Positions 33,006 through 43,249 are shown, numbered from the stretch's first letter. The stretch: 64,000 bases of DNA from Oscillospiraceae bacterium (GCA_900768705.1 CAAGEB010000075.1:44662-108661); one strand, 5' to 3'. Made by a program: numbers and translations. The notes: generated by a model not told the origin, from the sequence alone.

Positions 33006-34442
33006 TCACTTTCTGAATGCCATACCGATTATGTCACCCATTTTTATCCTGTTTCCGTTATGAAGAATGATGGCTTCATAAACCTTTCCTACAATTACTG
33101 CCACAAGAATAACGGATGCTGCAAGTATTCCCACTGAAATCAAAATCTGCGTCATACTCATGGTGTTCAATACTATTGCACTTGGCAGGGAGAAGGGAGA
33201 ACTTACAGGGAAGAAGTAGGAGAAAATTTGCATGGAGTTTGTTGTGGAAGCTCCCGATTCTAATGAATCTGCATTAAATACCGTGGGGAAATAAGCAAGG
33301 TACATACCGATAACTCCGATAATAGAGTAGGGCCCCATTGCAGACTGCAGATCCTCCATTCTGGAAACCGAAGCTCCAACAAGAGCTGCAATCAGCGAAT
33401 AAAGAAGAAAACCAAGAATAAAAATTACTATAATAAGAATAATGGACAGCGGGGTTATTCCGGATAAGAATTCCGAAGCGGATTTTGCCGCTTCCGCTTC
33501 GCTGATGGAAATTCCAGCTACTGCGTTTCCGCCGAGAATTGAATTCATCATATCGGGATTTGAGATTATATTTGAAATTTTTCCTATCATACCAAAAGGA
33601 GCGGAGATCGCAAGGCTTCCCGCACTTACAATTCCGATAATGAAAAACTGAATGAAGCAGGCAAGTCCCATTGCAAGCACTTTTCCGATTACAACTGCCA
33701 GAGGTCTTACAGAGGTAAGAAGCAGCTCCATAACACGGCTGGTTTTTTCCGTAGCAATAGATTGGGCAACCACCTGACCGTAAGCAAAAATAAGTATAAA
33801 CAGAAGCAGTGAAGAAACAAGAGGAATAATGTAGTTTACAACGCTGGTAAACGCATTAAGCTCCTTGCTGCCAGCGGGAATCTGGGAGGTTGCAACATAA
33901 ATCTGAGACTGTTCATAGTCTTCGGGTGAAATGCCGAGATTAATGAGATTGCGGCGTTTTATCAGTTCCGAGAAATACTCGGAGATGTTTTTTGCATCAT
34001 CGGAACTGCACTCCGGCGAGTAGAAAGTCTTTGCGGTATAGCCCAGAATATTTCCGTCGGCGTCCTTATCGGAGGAAATTATTACAAGCATATCCTTGGC
34101 AGTGCTTGTGCTGAGCTGATTTATTATATCCTCGTCGGATTTGTCCGTTTCAGTAATTCTTGCCCCGTTATCACGGACAAGCTGTATATCATTCTCATTC
34201 AGAATAGAAATCTTGTCTGAAATATACAATGCGGATAATTCCGAAAAGGGCATTGGATTATTTCCATCACCGGCAGATGAATTGTTTTCGGAGGAAATCA
34301 GCATCGCAGGAAGAATATTTGTAAGTACGCAAACAGCTGCAAGGAGGACACATACTATAATGGTACTTGTAATGAATGATTTGGATTTAATGTACTGGAC
34401 AAAGGTGAATTTAAAAACTTTCTGCCATCCTTTAGTTCTCAT
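33006..34442 (-). CDS. ABC-2 type exporter permease (NatB-like)
   Basis: Integral membrane subunit of 478 residues: one N-terminal helix, a large extracytoplasmic domain (about residues 60-200), then five to six C-terminal helices (VVNYIIPLVSSLLLFILIFAYGQ, MELLLTSVRPLAVVIGKVLAMG). The signature QSIATEKTSRVMELLLTSVRP is typical of NatB/ABC-2 permeases. ATG 34442 overlaps the ATPase gene by 11 bases with AGGCAGGTGC upstream; a TTG at 34463 is the alternative. Substrate unknown; NatAB exports sodium in Bacillus, but this is only a family-level guess. Confidence 0.85.
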   Translation of the reverse strand: MRTKGWQKVFKFTFVQYIKSKSFITSTIIVCVLLAAVCVLTNILPAMLISSENNSSAGDGNNPMPFSELSALYISDKISILNENDIQLVRDNGARITETDKSDEDIINQLSTSTAKDMLVIISSDKDADGNILGYTAKTFYSPECSSDDAKNISEYFSELIKRRNLINLGISPEDYEQSQIYVATSQIPAGSKELNAFTSVVNYIIPLVSSLLLFILIFAYGQVVAQSIATEKTSRVMELLLTSVRPLAVVIGKVLAMGLACFIQFFIIGIVSAGSLAISAPFGMIGKISNIISNPDMMNSILGGNAVAGISISEAEAAKSASEFLSGITPLSIILIIVIFILGFLLYSLIAALVGASVSRMEDLQSAMGPYSIIGVIGMYLAYFPTVFNADSLESGASTTNSMQIFSYFFPVSSPFSLPSAIVLNTMSMTQILISVGILAASVILVAVIVGKVYEAIILHNGNRIKMGDIIGMAFRK

Positions 34443-35334
34443 TGGTAGCACCTGCCTTTTCAATAAATATTTCGTTCAAAGTAGGTTCGCGAAGCTCGTA
34501 TTTGATAAGCGGAATACCACTGTTGATAATCATATTCAGCAGCTTATGAGCCTGCTGTTCGCTTTGAACATTGAAACTGGAGCCGTTTGGAGTTTCCTCC
34601 GTAACAGTAAGCCCGCATTCTCCCGCCATTGCGGTTATATCTCCCTCTGCCTTTACGGTAAGCTTTACACGGCCGTAGCCTTTCTTGATTTCGTTCAGAT
34701 TGCCTTGCAGAACTGTTTTACCTTTGTTAAGGATAACAATATCACGGCAGAATTCCTCAATGGTGGACATCTGATGTGAGGACATTATTACATACTTGTT
34801 TTTCTTTATTTCTTCGCGGATTACCCCTTTGAAAAGCTCTGCATTCACAGGGTCAAGACCGGAAAGCGGCTCATCAAGAATAATAAGATCGGGATTCGGT
34901 GCGAGAGCGGCGATAAGCTGAACCTTCTGCTGGTTTCCTTTGGAGAGCTGTTCGGCACGCTTGTTTTTGTGTTCATTGATGTTCAGACGGTCAAACCAGT
35001 AGTCCAAAGCTTTGATTGCGTCCGGACGGGTCATTCCTTTCAGTGTTGCAAAATAAATCAGCTGATCCATAATCTTTATTTTAGGATAAAGTCCCCGTTC
35101 CTCGGCAAGATAGCCGACAGGTATTTCCGCTGCCAGAAAGGGTTTGCCGTCCCAGGTTACTTCTCCCTTATCTGCGGCAAGCATACCGAGAATTATGCGG
35201 ATTGAAGTGGTTTTTCCGGCACCGTTGGTGCCCAGAAGGGCATACACTCCGGGTTCGTTCATTTCCAGCGAAAGATTGTCAACTGCGGTATAATTGCCGT
35301 ATTTCTTGACAATATTCTTTACAGATAGTGCCAT
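34432..35334 (-). CDS. ABC exporter ATP-binding protein (NatA-like)
   Basis: Cytoplasmic ATPase of 300 residues. Walker A GTNGAGKTT near residue 36, Q-loop region, signature LSKGNQQK, Walker B LIILDEPLSGLD and the switch His (SSHQM). A C-terminal DUF4162-type extension follows. ATG 35334 sits behind AAGGGAGG; an ATG 33 bases upstream lacks a ribosome site. Translation-coupled with the permease. A dyad forms a hairpin just before the ribosome site. Confidence 0.92.
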   Translation of the reverse strand: MALSVKNIVKKYGNYTAVDNLSLEMNEPGVYALLGTNGAGKTTSIRIILGMLAADKGEVTWDGKPFLAAEIPVGYLAEERGLYPKIKIMDQLIYFATLKGMTRPDAIKALDYWFDRLNINEHKNKRAEQLSKGNQQKVQLIAALAPNPDLIILDEPLSGLDPVNAELFKGVIREEIKKNKYVIMSSHQMSTIEEFCRDIVILNKGKTVLQGNLNEIKKGYGRVKLTVKAEGDITAMAGECGLTVTEETPNGSSFNVQSEQQAHKLLNMIINSGIPLIKYELREPTLNEIFIEKAGATNEN

Positions 35335-35356
35335 TAAAAAAATACCTCCCTTACCG

Positions 35357-35391
35357 GATACCTGCATTATTGCGGTAATGCCGCAGGTATC
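35357..35391 (-). promoter_or_regulatory. Hairpin in the exporter leader next to the ribosome site
   Basis: GATACCTGC (35357-35365) and GCAGGTATC (35383-35391) are perfect nine-base arms; inside, GCATTA and TAATGC also pair. On the minus-strand mRNA the stem ends seven bases before GGGAGG (35350-35345), so it may gate translation or be an operator. Confidence 0.5.
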
Positions 35392-35435
35392 TATATTAGT
35401 ATTGTATTAAAGGCGTAAATGCCAATAATAATCAC

Positions 35436-35464
35436 ATTATAACACTTTTTGTGAATTTTGTCAA
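35436..35464 (-). promoter_or_regulatory. Consensus sigma-A promoter of the ABC exporter
   Basis: On the minus strand TTGACA (35464-35459) and TATAAT (35441-35436) with a 17-base spacer. Confidence 0.85.
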
Positions 35465-35501
35465 TATTACAAGAGAATAACTATACAAAGCATTAGTAAA
35501 A

Positions 35502-35520
35502 TGATATCATAATGATATCA
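35502..35520. promoter_or_regulatory. Tandem TGATATCA palindromes
   Basis: Two perfect copies at 35502-35509 and 35513-35520, 11 bases centre to centre, about one helical turn, between the two divergent promoters. Candidate binding site for a dimeric regulator. Confidence 0.4.
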
Positions 35521-35596
35521 GCAATTGTATTTTATCACAATAAGTGCCGGATGTCAAGATGTTTTTAGAAAAATCTGACAAATTTAAAAATTCATC

Positions 35597-35625
35597 TTGA
35601 CAAAAAAAACCTGTTGTGATATAAT
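35597..35625 (+). promoter_or_regulatory. Consensus sigma-A promoter of rpoBC
   Basis: TTGACA (35597-35602), 17-base spacer, TATAAT (35620-35625). Confidence 0.88.
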
Positions 35626-35736
35626 AAATAAATGTATCGATTAGTATATGAGGATGAGAGATAGGCGGTTAGACAAGACTAAATAAGACAGCGTCGTATC
35701 TTATTCCTCGGATTTTCCGGAAGGAGTGTATAGCCG

Positions 35737-38700
35737 ATGGTGAATACAAAGCCCATACAGCTGGGAAAAACCACAAGACAGAGTTTCTCAAAAATCGATG
35801 AAGTCATTGATATGCCCAACCTTATCGGTATTCAGAAGGACTCATACAAATGGTTCCTTATCGATGGAATCAAAGAGGTCTTCAGGGATATATCGCCGAT
35901 AGTGGATCAGAACGGCAAGTTTGAACTTTCGTTTATTGATTTTCATCTTTATGAGGACAGAATAAAGTACTCCATCGAGGAGTGCAAGGAGCGGGATGCC
36001 ACATACGCTGCTCCCCTGTGGGTTAATGCCAGACTGCTGAACAAGGAAACCGGCGAGATTATCGACGAAGAGGTCTATGTGGGCGATATGCCGCTTATGA
36101 CAGACAGCGGTACATTTGTCATCAACGGATCCGAGCGTGTCGTTGTATCACAGCTGGTGCGTTCTCCGGGCGTTTACTACGGCTTTGATTATGATAAAAC
36201 AGGTAAGAAACTCTTTAAGGCGACTGTAATTCCCAACAGAGGTGCATGGCTGGAGCTGGAAATGGACTCCAACGATGTGTTCTATGTGCGTATTGATAAG
36301 AACAGAAAGTTTGCCTGCACCACCTTCCTTCGCTCCATCGGACTTTCCGGCGACAAGGATCTTACCGATAAGTTCGGTGAAGACCCCAGAATTACTGTTA
36401 CCATCGAATCCGGCAAGGACAATACCAAGAATGAAGAGGAAGCTCTTCTTGAGGTTTACAGAAAGCTCCGTCCCGGCGAGCCTGCAACTGTTGACTCTGC
36501 AAGAACCACCCTCGATAATTTGTTCTTTGATGCGAGAAGATATGATCTTTCCCGTTTCGGACGCTATAAATACAACAAAAAGCTTGCCATTTCGGCGAGA
36601 ATATACGGCAAGAGAGCTGCCGAGGCAGTAGTTGCTCCCCTTACGGGCGAGGTACTTGCGGTTGACGGCGATATTATTACAAAGGAAAAGGCTCTTGAAA
36701 TTCAGAATGCAGGCGTTCTGAGCGTTGAGGTTTACAGACCGGAGGGCGAAGGCACCATTAAAATCGTCGGCAACGGTATGGTTGATATAAAGCAGTACAC
36801 CGGCGATATGGATGTGGAAGCTCTCGGAATCAACGAACAGGTTAAGTTTGGAGTTCTTGCGGAAATTCTTGAGGAAGCGGGCGACGACCGTGAAAAGCTG
36901 GCGGAGCTTATTGCCAAGAGAGCGGACGAGCTTATTCCCAAGCATATAACCCTTGAGGATATTTTTGCTTCCGTAAGCTACTTTATCAATCTGAACGAAG
37001 GCGTCGGAGAAATCGACGATATCGACCATCTGGGCAACAGGCGTATCCGCTGTGTAGGCGAGCTGCTCCAGAATCAGTTCAGAATAGGATTTACTCGTGT
37101 GGAGCGTTCCATTCGTGAAAGAATGGGTCTTGCAAATGACGGTCAGCGTGTACTTCCCAATGACCTTATCAATGCACGGCAGGTTATTGCCGCAATGAAG
37201 GAATTCTTCGGTTCATCGCCTCTGTCGCAGTTCATGGATCAGAATAACCCTCTTGCAGAGCTTACCCATAAGCGCCGTCTTTCATCTCTCGGTCCCGGCG
37301 GTCTTTCAAGAGACAGAGCCGGATTTGAGGTTCGCGATGTTCACTATTCCCACTACGGAAGAATGTGTCCCATCGAAACTCCCGAAGGTCCTAACATCGG
37401 ACTTATCTCTTACCTTGCAACCTTTGCACGGGTAAACTGCTACGGCTTTATTGAAGCACCTTACCGCCGTGTGGACAAGGAAACAGGCAGAGTGCTGGAC
37501 GAAGTAGTATATATGACCGCAGATGTGGAGGATAACTATGTAGTTGCTCAAGCCAACGAGCCTCTTGACGAAAACGGCTGCTTTGCCAGACCCCGCGTCA
37601 ACGCCCGCTGCCGTGACGCTATTCTGGAAATTGAACGGGAAAAGGTTGACTTTATGGATGTATCGCCGAAGATGGTGGTATCCGTTGCAACCGCAATGAT
37701 TCCGTTCCTGGAAAACGATGATGCAAACAGAGCCTTGATGGGTGCTAACATGCAGCGTCAGGCGGTTCCGCTTATGACTACCGATAATCCTATCGTTGGT
37801 ACCGGTATGGAATACAAGGCTGCTGTTGACTCCGGTGTAGTGGTATGCGCTAAGGAAGACGGCGTATGCACGGATGTATCCGCTGACAGAATTGTAATTA
37901 CTGACGATATGGGCAGAGAGCATCTCTACAAGCTCATTAAGTTCAAGCGTTCCAATCAGGGCAACTGTGTAAATCAGCGTCCTATTGTAAACAAGGGCGA
38001 GCGGGTTTCCAAGGGCGATGTTATTGCCGACGGTCCCGCTACCAAGAACGGTGAAATAGCACTGGGCAAGAATGCTCTTATCGGCTTTATGACCTGGGAA
38101 GGCTACAACTACGAAGACGCCGTTCTTATCAACGAAAAGCTGGTTTATAACGATGTTTACACATCTATTCATATTGAGGAATACGAGCTGGAGTGCCGTG
38201 ACACCAAGCTTGGTCCGGAGGAAATTACCCGGGATATTCCGAACCTTTCCGATGACGCACTGAAGGATCTGGACGACAGAGGAATTATCAGAATTGGTGC
38301 CGAGGTTCATTCCGGAGATATTCTTGTGGGCAAGGTTTCTCCCAAGGGCGAAACAGAGCTTACCGCAGAAGAGAAGCTGCTTCGTGCGATTTTCGGTGAA
38401 AAGGCAAGAGAGGTTCGTGATAATTCGCTGCGTGTAGCTCACGGCGAAAGCGGAATTGTAGTTGATGTAAAGGTATTCAACCGTGAAAACTGCGAGGATC
38501 TTTCTCCCGGAGTAAATGAGAAGGTTCGTGTTTATATTGCCCAGAAGAGGAAGATCTCCGTGGGCGATAAGATGGCGGGCCGTCACGGTAACAAGGGCGT
38601 TGTATCCCGTATTCTTAAGCAGGAGGATATGCCCTTCCTGCCTGACGGAACACCTTTGGATATCGTTCTGAACCCCTTGGGCGTACCTTCCCGTATGAAC

Positions 38701-39588
38701 ATCGGACAGGTTCTGGAGGTTCATCTGGGATATGTTGCAAGAGCTCTTGGCTGGAAAATTGCTACGCCCGTATTTGACGGCGCTCATGAGCAGGATATTC
38801 GTGAGCTGTACGGAATTGCAAGAGGCAAGCGCAAGGAGCTGGAGGGTGAGGACAGCGCAGGTCTTGACTTCACAAAGCTTCCTTGGACATCCGACTGCAA
38901 GACCCAGCTTACCGACGGCAGAACCGGCGAAAAGTTCGACGGTCCCGTAACGGTAGGATATATGTATTACCTCAAGCTTCATCACCTGGTTGACGATAAA
39001 ATTCATGCCCGTTCCACCGGTCCTTACTCACTGGTTACACAGCAGCCTCTCGGCGGTAAGGCGCAGTTCGGCGGTCAGCGTTTCGGAGAAATGGAAGTAT
39101 GGGCGCTGGAGGCTTACGGTGCTGCCTATACGCTTCAGGAAATTCTGACGGTTAAGTCCGATGACCTTATGGGAAGACAGAAAACCTATGAGGCAATCGT
39201 CAAGGGCGAGCCTGTTCCCAAGCCCGGTGTACCCGAGTCCTTCAAGGTAATGGTAAGCGAGCTTCAGGGTCTGGGACTTGACATCAAGATTCTCGACGAA
39301 AAGGGCGAGGAAATCGATCTCAATCAGGATACGGAGGACGATGGCACTCCGGGCTACGACAAGAACGGTCTGGAAGAGGACTACAGATCCGATGATGCGG
39401 AACTCAATGCTATCGGTTATGAGGTTCACGACAGTGATTCCGTTGAAAGCGGCATTGTAATGGATGACTCTGACGACGAGGAAGATATGTTCGGTGACGA
39501 AGACGATTTTGAAGATGATTTCGACGACGGAATCGACGATGAGGAGATTGAGACCGACAACGGATTATCCGGTGACGACGGCGAATAA
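35737..39588 (+). CDS. rpoB: DNA-directed RNA polymerase beta subunit
   Basis: Catalytic subunit of RNA polymerase, 1283 residues. It includes the rifampicin pocket SQFMDQNNPLAELTHKRRLS near residue 495, with the Asp, His and Ser of the sensitive type, and the GDKMAGRHGNKGVVS motif near 950. The C-terminal clamp is ERFGEMEVWALEAYGAA-like. After about residue 1185 comes a long acidic tail (MDDSDDEEDMFGDEDDFEDD), not present in Escherichia coli. The usual start is MVNTKPIQLGK behind GGAAGGAGTG. rplJ-rplL does not precede it here. Confidence 0.97.
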   Translation: MVNTKPIQLGKTTRQSFSKIDEVIDMPNLIGIQKDSYKWFLIDGIKEVFRDISPIVDQNGKFELSFIDFHLYEDRIKYSIEECKERDATYAAPLWVNARLLNKETGEIIDEEVYVGDMPLMTDSGTFVINGSERVVVSQLVRSPGVYYGFDYDKTGKKLFKATVIPNRGAWLELEMDSNDVFYVRIDKNRKFACTTFLRSIGLSGDKDLTDKFGEDPRITVTIESGKDNTKNEEEALLEVYRKLRPGEPATVDSARTTLDNLFFDARRYDLSRFGRYKYNKKLAISARIYGKRAAEAVVAPLTGEVLAVDGDIITKEKALEIQNAGVLSVEVYRPEGEGTIKIVGNGMVDIKQYTGDMDVEALGINEQVKFGVLAEILEEAGDDREKLAELIAKRADELIPKHITLEDIFASVSYFINLNEGVGEIDDIDHLGNRRIRCVGELLQNQFRIGFTRVERSIRERMGLANDGQRVLPNDLINARQVIAAMKEFFGSSPLSQFMDQNNPLAELTHKRRLSSLGPGGLSRDRAGFEVRDVHYSHYGRMCPIETPEGPNIGLISYLATFARVNCYGFIEAPYRRVDKETGRVLDEVVYMTADVEDNYVVAQANEPLDENGCFARPRVNARCRDAILEIEREKVDFMDVSPKMVVSVATAMIPFLENDDANRALMGANMQRQAVPLMTTDNPIVGTGMEYKAAVDSGVVVCAKEDGVCTDVSADRIVITDDMGREHLYKLIKFKRSNQGNCVNQRPIVNKGERVSKGDVIADGPATKNGEIALGKNALIGFMTWEGYNYEDAVLINEKLVYNDVYTSIHIEEYELECRDTKLGPEEITRDIPNLSDDALKDLDDRGIIRIGAEVHSGDILVGKVSPKGETELTAEEKLLRAIFGEKAREVRDNSLRVAHGESGIVVDVKVFNRENCEDLSPGVNEKVRVYIAQKRKISVGDKMAGRHGNKGVVSRILKQEDMPFLPDGTPLDIVLNPLGVPSRMNIGQVLEVHLGYVARALGWKIATPVFDGAHEQDIRELYGIARGKRKELEGEDSAGLDFTKLPWTSDCKTQLTDGRTGEKFDGPVTVGYMYYLKLHHLVDDKIHARSTGPYSLVTQQPLGGKAQFGGQRFGEMEVWALEAYGAAYTLQEILTVKSDDLMGRQKTYEAIVKGEPVPKPGVPESFKVMVSELQGLGLDIKILDEKGEEIDLNQDTEDDGTPGYDKNGLEEDYRSDDAELNAIGYEVHDSDSVESGIVMDDSDDEEDMFGDEDDFEDDFDDGIDDEEIETDNGLSGDDGE

Positions 39589-39631
39589 ACGCAGAGACAT
39601 TGGTATCATTCTGTGAACGATAAAGGAGAAA

Positions 39632-42600
39632 ATGATGGGTTTTAGTGTTTTCGAGTCTATGAAAATCGGACTTGCCTCCCCGGAGCAGATCAGAGCGTGG
39701 TCTCACGGCGAGGTTCAGCGTGCGGAAACTATAAACTATCGCAGCCAGAAGCCTGAAAAGTTCGGACTTTTCTGCGAAAGAATTTTCGGCCCGCAGAAGG
39801 ACTGGGAGTGTAACTGCGGAAAGTATAAGAGAATTCGCTTCAAGGGAAAAATATGCGAAAAGTGCGGTGTTGAAGTAACCCGCAGCAAGGTTCGCCGTGA
39901 GCGCATGGGTCACGTGGAATTGGCGGCACCTGTATCTCATATCTGGTATTATAAGGGTACTCCGTCCCGTATCGGACAGGTACTCGACCTTACTCCCAAG
40001 AAGCTTGAGGAAGTACTTTATTTCACAAAGTATATTGTAATTGATCCCGGCGAGAAAACCGGACTTACCAAAAAGCAGCTGCTTACCGAGGAAGAATACA
40101 GCCAGTATCAGTCAAAGTATGCCGGAATTGATACATTCCGTGCGGGAATGGGTGCGGAGGCAATCCGTGAGCTGCTGGCGGAGATAGATCTGGATGCTCT
40201 TGCAGAGGAACTCAAGGCTGAACTGGAAACAACATCGGCGGGTCAGAAGCAGATAAAGCTTCTTCGCCGCCTTGATGTTATAGAGGCGTTCCGCAACAGC
40301 GGAAACCGTCCCGAGTGGATGATTCTGGAGTGCATTCCCGTAATTCCTCCGGATATCAGACCTATGGTTCAGCTGGACGGCGGACGGTATGCAACCTCCG
40401 ATCTGAACGAGCTGTACCGCAAGGTTATTATGAGAAATAACCGTCTTAAAGATCTTCTGAAGAAAAAGGCTCCGGATCTGATTATCAGAAACGAAAAGCG
40501 TATGCTTCAGGAGGCTGTGGATGCACTTATCGACAACGGCAGAAGAGGCAGAGCCTATACCGGTTCCAATAACCGTCCTCTCAAGTCGCTGTCCGATATG
40601 CTCAAGGGCAAGCAGGGACGCTTCCGTCAGAACCTGCTGGGTAAGCGTGTTGACTATTCCGGCCGTTCTGTTATCGTCGTAGGTCCGGAACTCAGAATGG
40701 ATCAGTGCGGTCTGCCTAAGGAAATGGCACTGGAGCTTTTCAAGCCGTTTGTTCTCAATGATCTGGTTAAGAACGGCGTTTCCGCAAATATCAAGCAGGC
40801 TAAGAAGCGGGTTGAAAAAGCGGACGACAAGGTATGGGATTCGCTGGAAAATGTTATCAAGGATCACCCCGTACTTCTTAACCGTGCGCCTACACTTCAC
40901 AGACTGGGTATTCAGGCATTCTCCCCCATTCTTGTTGAGGGCAGAGCGATCAAGCTTCATCCGCTTTGCTGTACTGCGTTCAATGCGGACTTCGACGGAG
41001 ACCAGATGGCTGTACATCTTCCTTTGTCCGAAGAAGCGCAGGACGAGGCAAGAAATCTTATGCTTGCCGCAAAGAACCTGTTGAAGCCCTCCGATGGACG
41101 GCCTGTTACCGTTCCTACCCAGGATATGGTTCTTGGTTCGTACTACCTTACCATTGATAAGGCGGGAGAGAAGGGCGAAGGAAAGGTTTTCCGTGACGCC
41201 AATGAAGCCATTATGGCTTATCAGGACGGCATTATCACCATTCATGCCGCTATAAAGGTTCGTGTAACAAAGGAAATCGGCGATACTGTTATAACCAGAA
41301 TTGTTCCTACTACGGCGGGAAGAATTATCTTCAACGAGCATATTCCTCAGGATCTGGGCTATGTGGACAGAACCGATCCGGATCATCAGCTTGATTATGA
41401 AATCGGCTTCAAGGTAACGAAGAAGGAGCTGGGTCAGATTATCGACCGCTGCCTGAAAATTCACGGCACGGCAACCACCGCTCAGGTTCTTGACAAGATC
41501 AAGGCTATGGGCTATAAGTATTCTACCCGTTCCGGTATTACCGTTGCGGTATGCGATGCGGAAATTCCTCCCCAGAAGGCAGAAATACTTGCGGGGGCGG
41601 ACGCAGCAATTGCAAAGATCAATAAGCAGTTCGCCCGTGGCTTTATCTCCGATTCTGAGCGTAAGGAAAGCTTCATCAATATCTGGAACAAGGCTACCGA
41701 TGATGTATCTGCCGCTCTGACAGCAAACCTTGATCAGTATAACAACATCTTTATGATGGCTGATTCCGGAGCACGTGGTTCAACGGCGCAGATAAGACAG
41801 CTTGCCGGAATGAGAGGACTTATCGCCAATACCTCCGGTGCCACGATTGAAATGCCTATCAAGGCAAATTACCGTGAAGGCTTGAATGTACTGGAATACT
41901 TCATTTCCTCCCGCGGTGCCCGTAAGGGTCTGGCAGATACGGCTCTTCGTACCGCAGACTCGGGATACCTTACCAGACGACTTGTCGATGTATCTCAGGA
42001 AGTAATTATCAGAGGCGATGACTGCGGCACCACAAACGGTATTGAGGTTTACGAAATCCGTGAGGGCAGCGAGCTTGTTGAAAAGCTTACGGAGCGTCTT
42101 GTGGGAAGATTCCTTGCCGAGGACTTTACCGCTCCCGACGGTTCCTTTACAATTTCCAAGGATAAAATGCTGGACGATAATGACGCAGCACGGATAGTAA
42201 ATACCGGAATTGAGAGAATCAAGGTTCGTTCAGTTCTTACCTGTGAGCTTCGTGACGGCGTTTGCGCAAAGTGCTACGGTGCGTCTCTTGCCAACGGTCA
42301 GCTGATAAGCAGAGGCGAGGCTGTGGGCGTCATTGCGGCTCAGTCCATCGGCGAACCCGGTACTCAGCTGACAATGAGAAACTTCCACACCGGTGGTATT
42401 GCTTCCGCAGAAGATATTACACAGGGTCTTCCCCGTGTTGAGGAGCTGTTTGAGAGCCGTCATCCGAAAAATGCGGCAATTATCACAAAGGTTTCCGGTA
42501 CCGTTCGCTTCGAGGAAATCAAGAAGACCCGTCACGCAATTATTACCACCGATGACGGAATAGAAGAGGCTTATCCCGTTCCCTTCGGTTATCGTCCCAA

Positions 42601-43249
42601 GGTTCAGGACGGCGACAGAGTAACTGCCGGAGACCCGCTGACAGAAGGCTCTATCAACCCGCCGGATGTACTTGCGGTAAAGGGCGAAAAGGCTGTTCAG
42701 AACTACATCATCAGCGAGGTTCAGAAGGTTTATCGTCTTCAGGGTGTTGATATCAACGATAAGCATATCGAGGTTATCGTGCGCCAGATGATGAGAAAGG
42801 TTCGTGTTCTGGAACCGGGAAGCAGCACGCTGCTGGCAGGTGCGGTTGTAGGAAAGAATGAATTTACAGCTGTATGCGATGAGCTGAAAGCCCGTCAGGA
42901 GCAGGGCGAGGATGTGGTTCTTCCTACCTACGAGCCGGTTCTGCTGGGTATTACAAAGGCTTCGCTTGCAACGGACAGCTTTATGGCTGCCGCAGCCTTC
43001 CAGGAGACCACAAGAGTGCTTACGGAAGCTGCAATCCGCGGCAAAACCGACCCGCTCAACGGTCTGAAGGAAAACATTATGATTGGTAAGCTTATTCCTG
43101 CCGGTACAGGTTTGTTGGCTCAGGAAAGAGCGGCGGAAGAGCTTGCCGAGGAGCAGGCAGCAGCAGAGAGGGAGGAATCCGGCGATACGGAATCCGATTC
43201 TGCTGATGAACAGTCCGAGGAAGAAATTTCCGGAAATTCAGAACAGTAA
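39632..43249 (+). CDS. rpoC: DNA-directed RNA polymerase beta' subunit
   Basis: Largest catalytic subunit, 1205 residues. N-terminal zinc ribbon CNCGKYKRIRFKGKICEKCG near residue 55, the Mg-binding NADFDGDQMAVH near 450, bridge helix region and the second zinc site CELRDGVCAKCYG near 870. The C-terminus is acidic (EESGDTESDSADEQSEEEI). Two adjacent ATG codons (39632, 39635) follow AAAGGAG. Gap to rpoB is 43 bases, one transcript. Confidence 0.97.
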   Translation: MMGFSVFESMKIGLASPEQIRAWSHGEVQRAETINYRSQKPEKFGLFCERIFGPQKDWECNCGKYKRIRFKGKICEKCGVEVTRSKVRRERMGHVELAAPVSHIWYYKGTPSRIGQVLDLTPKKLEEVLYFTKYIVIDPGEKTGLTKKQLLTEEEYSQYQSKYAGIDTFRAGMGAEAIRELLAEIDLDALAEELKAELETTSAGQKQIKLLRRLDVIEAFRNSGNRPEWMILECIPVIPPDIRPMVQLDGGRYATSDLNELYRKVIMRNNRLKDLLKKKAPDLIIRNEKRMLQEAVDALIDNGRRGRAYTGSNNRPLKSLSDMLKGKQGRFRQNLLGKRVDYSGRSVIVVGPELRMDQCGLPKEMALELFKPFVLNDLVKNGVSANIKQAKKRVEKADDKVWDSLENVIKDHPVLLNRAPTLHRLGIQAFSPILVEGRAIKLHPLCCTAFNADFDGDQMAVHLPLSEEAQDEARNLMLAAKNLLKPSDGRPVTVPTQDMVLGSYYLTIDKAGEKGEGKVFRDANEAIMAYQDGIITIHAAIKVRVTKEIGDTVITRIVPTTAGRIIFNEHIPQDLGYVDRTDPDHQLDYEIGFKVTKKELGQIIDRCLKIHGTATTAQVLDKIKAMGYKYSTRSGITVAVCDAEIPPQKAEILAGADAAIAKINKQFARGFISDSERKESFINIWNKATDDVSAALTANLDQYNNIFMMADSGARGSTAQIRQLAGMRGLIANTSGATIEMPIKANYREGLNVLEYFISSRGARKGLADTALRTADSGYLTRRLVDVSQEVIIRGDDCGTTNGIEVYEIREGSELVEKLTERLVGRFLAEDFTAPDGSFTISKDKMLDDNDAARIVNTGIERIKVRSVLTCELRDGVCAKCYGASLANGQLISRGEAVGVIAAQSIGEPGTQLTMRNFHTGGIASAEDITQGLPRVEELFESRHPKNAAIITKVSGTVRFEEIKKTRHAIITTDDGIEEAYPVPFGYRPKVQDGDRVTAGDPLTEGSINPPDVLAVKGEKAVQNYIISEVQKVYRLQGVDINDKHIEVIVRQMMRKVRVLEPGSSTLLAGAVVGKNEFTAVCDELKARQEQGEDVVLPTYEPVLLGITKASLATDSFMAAAAFQETTRVLTEAAIRGKTDPLNGLKENIMIGKLIPAGTGLLAQERAAEELAEEQAAAEREESGDTESDSADEQSEEEISGNSEQ

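Larger units (their letters stand above)
35335..35736. other. Divergent control region between the exporter and rpoB
   Basis: 402 AT-rich bases without a gene. It holds two back-to-back consensus promoters, the exporter leader hairpin, a tandem pair of TGATATCA palindromes and the rpoB leader of about 100 bases. rplJ and rplL, the usual upstream neighbours of rpoB, are absent. Confidence 0.6.

Noticed and set aside
37306..39006. 566-codon open frame antisense to rpoB
   Set aside because: Same codon-bias artefact; the sense strand is unmistakably rpoB.
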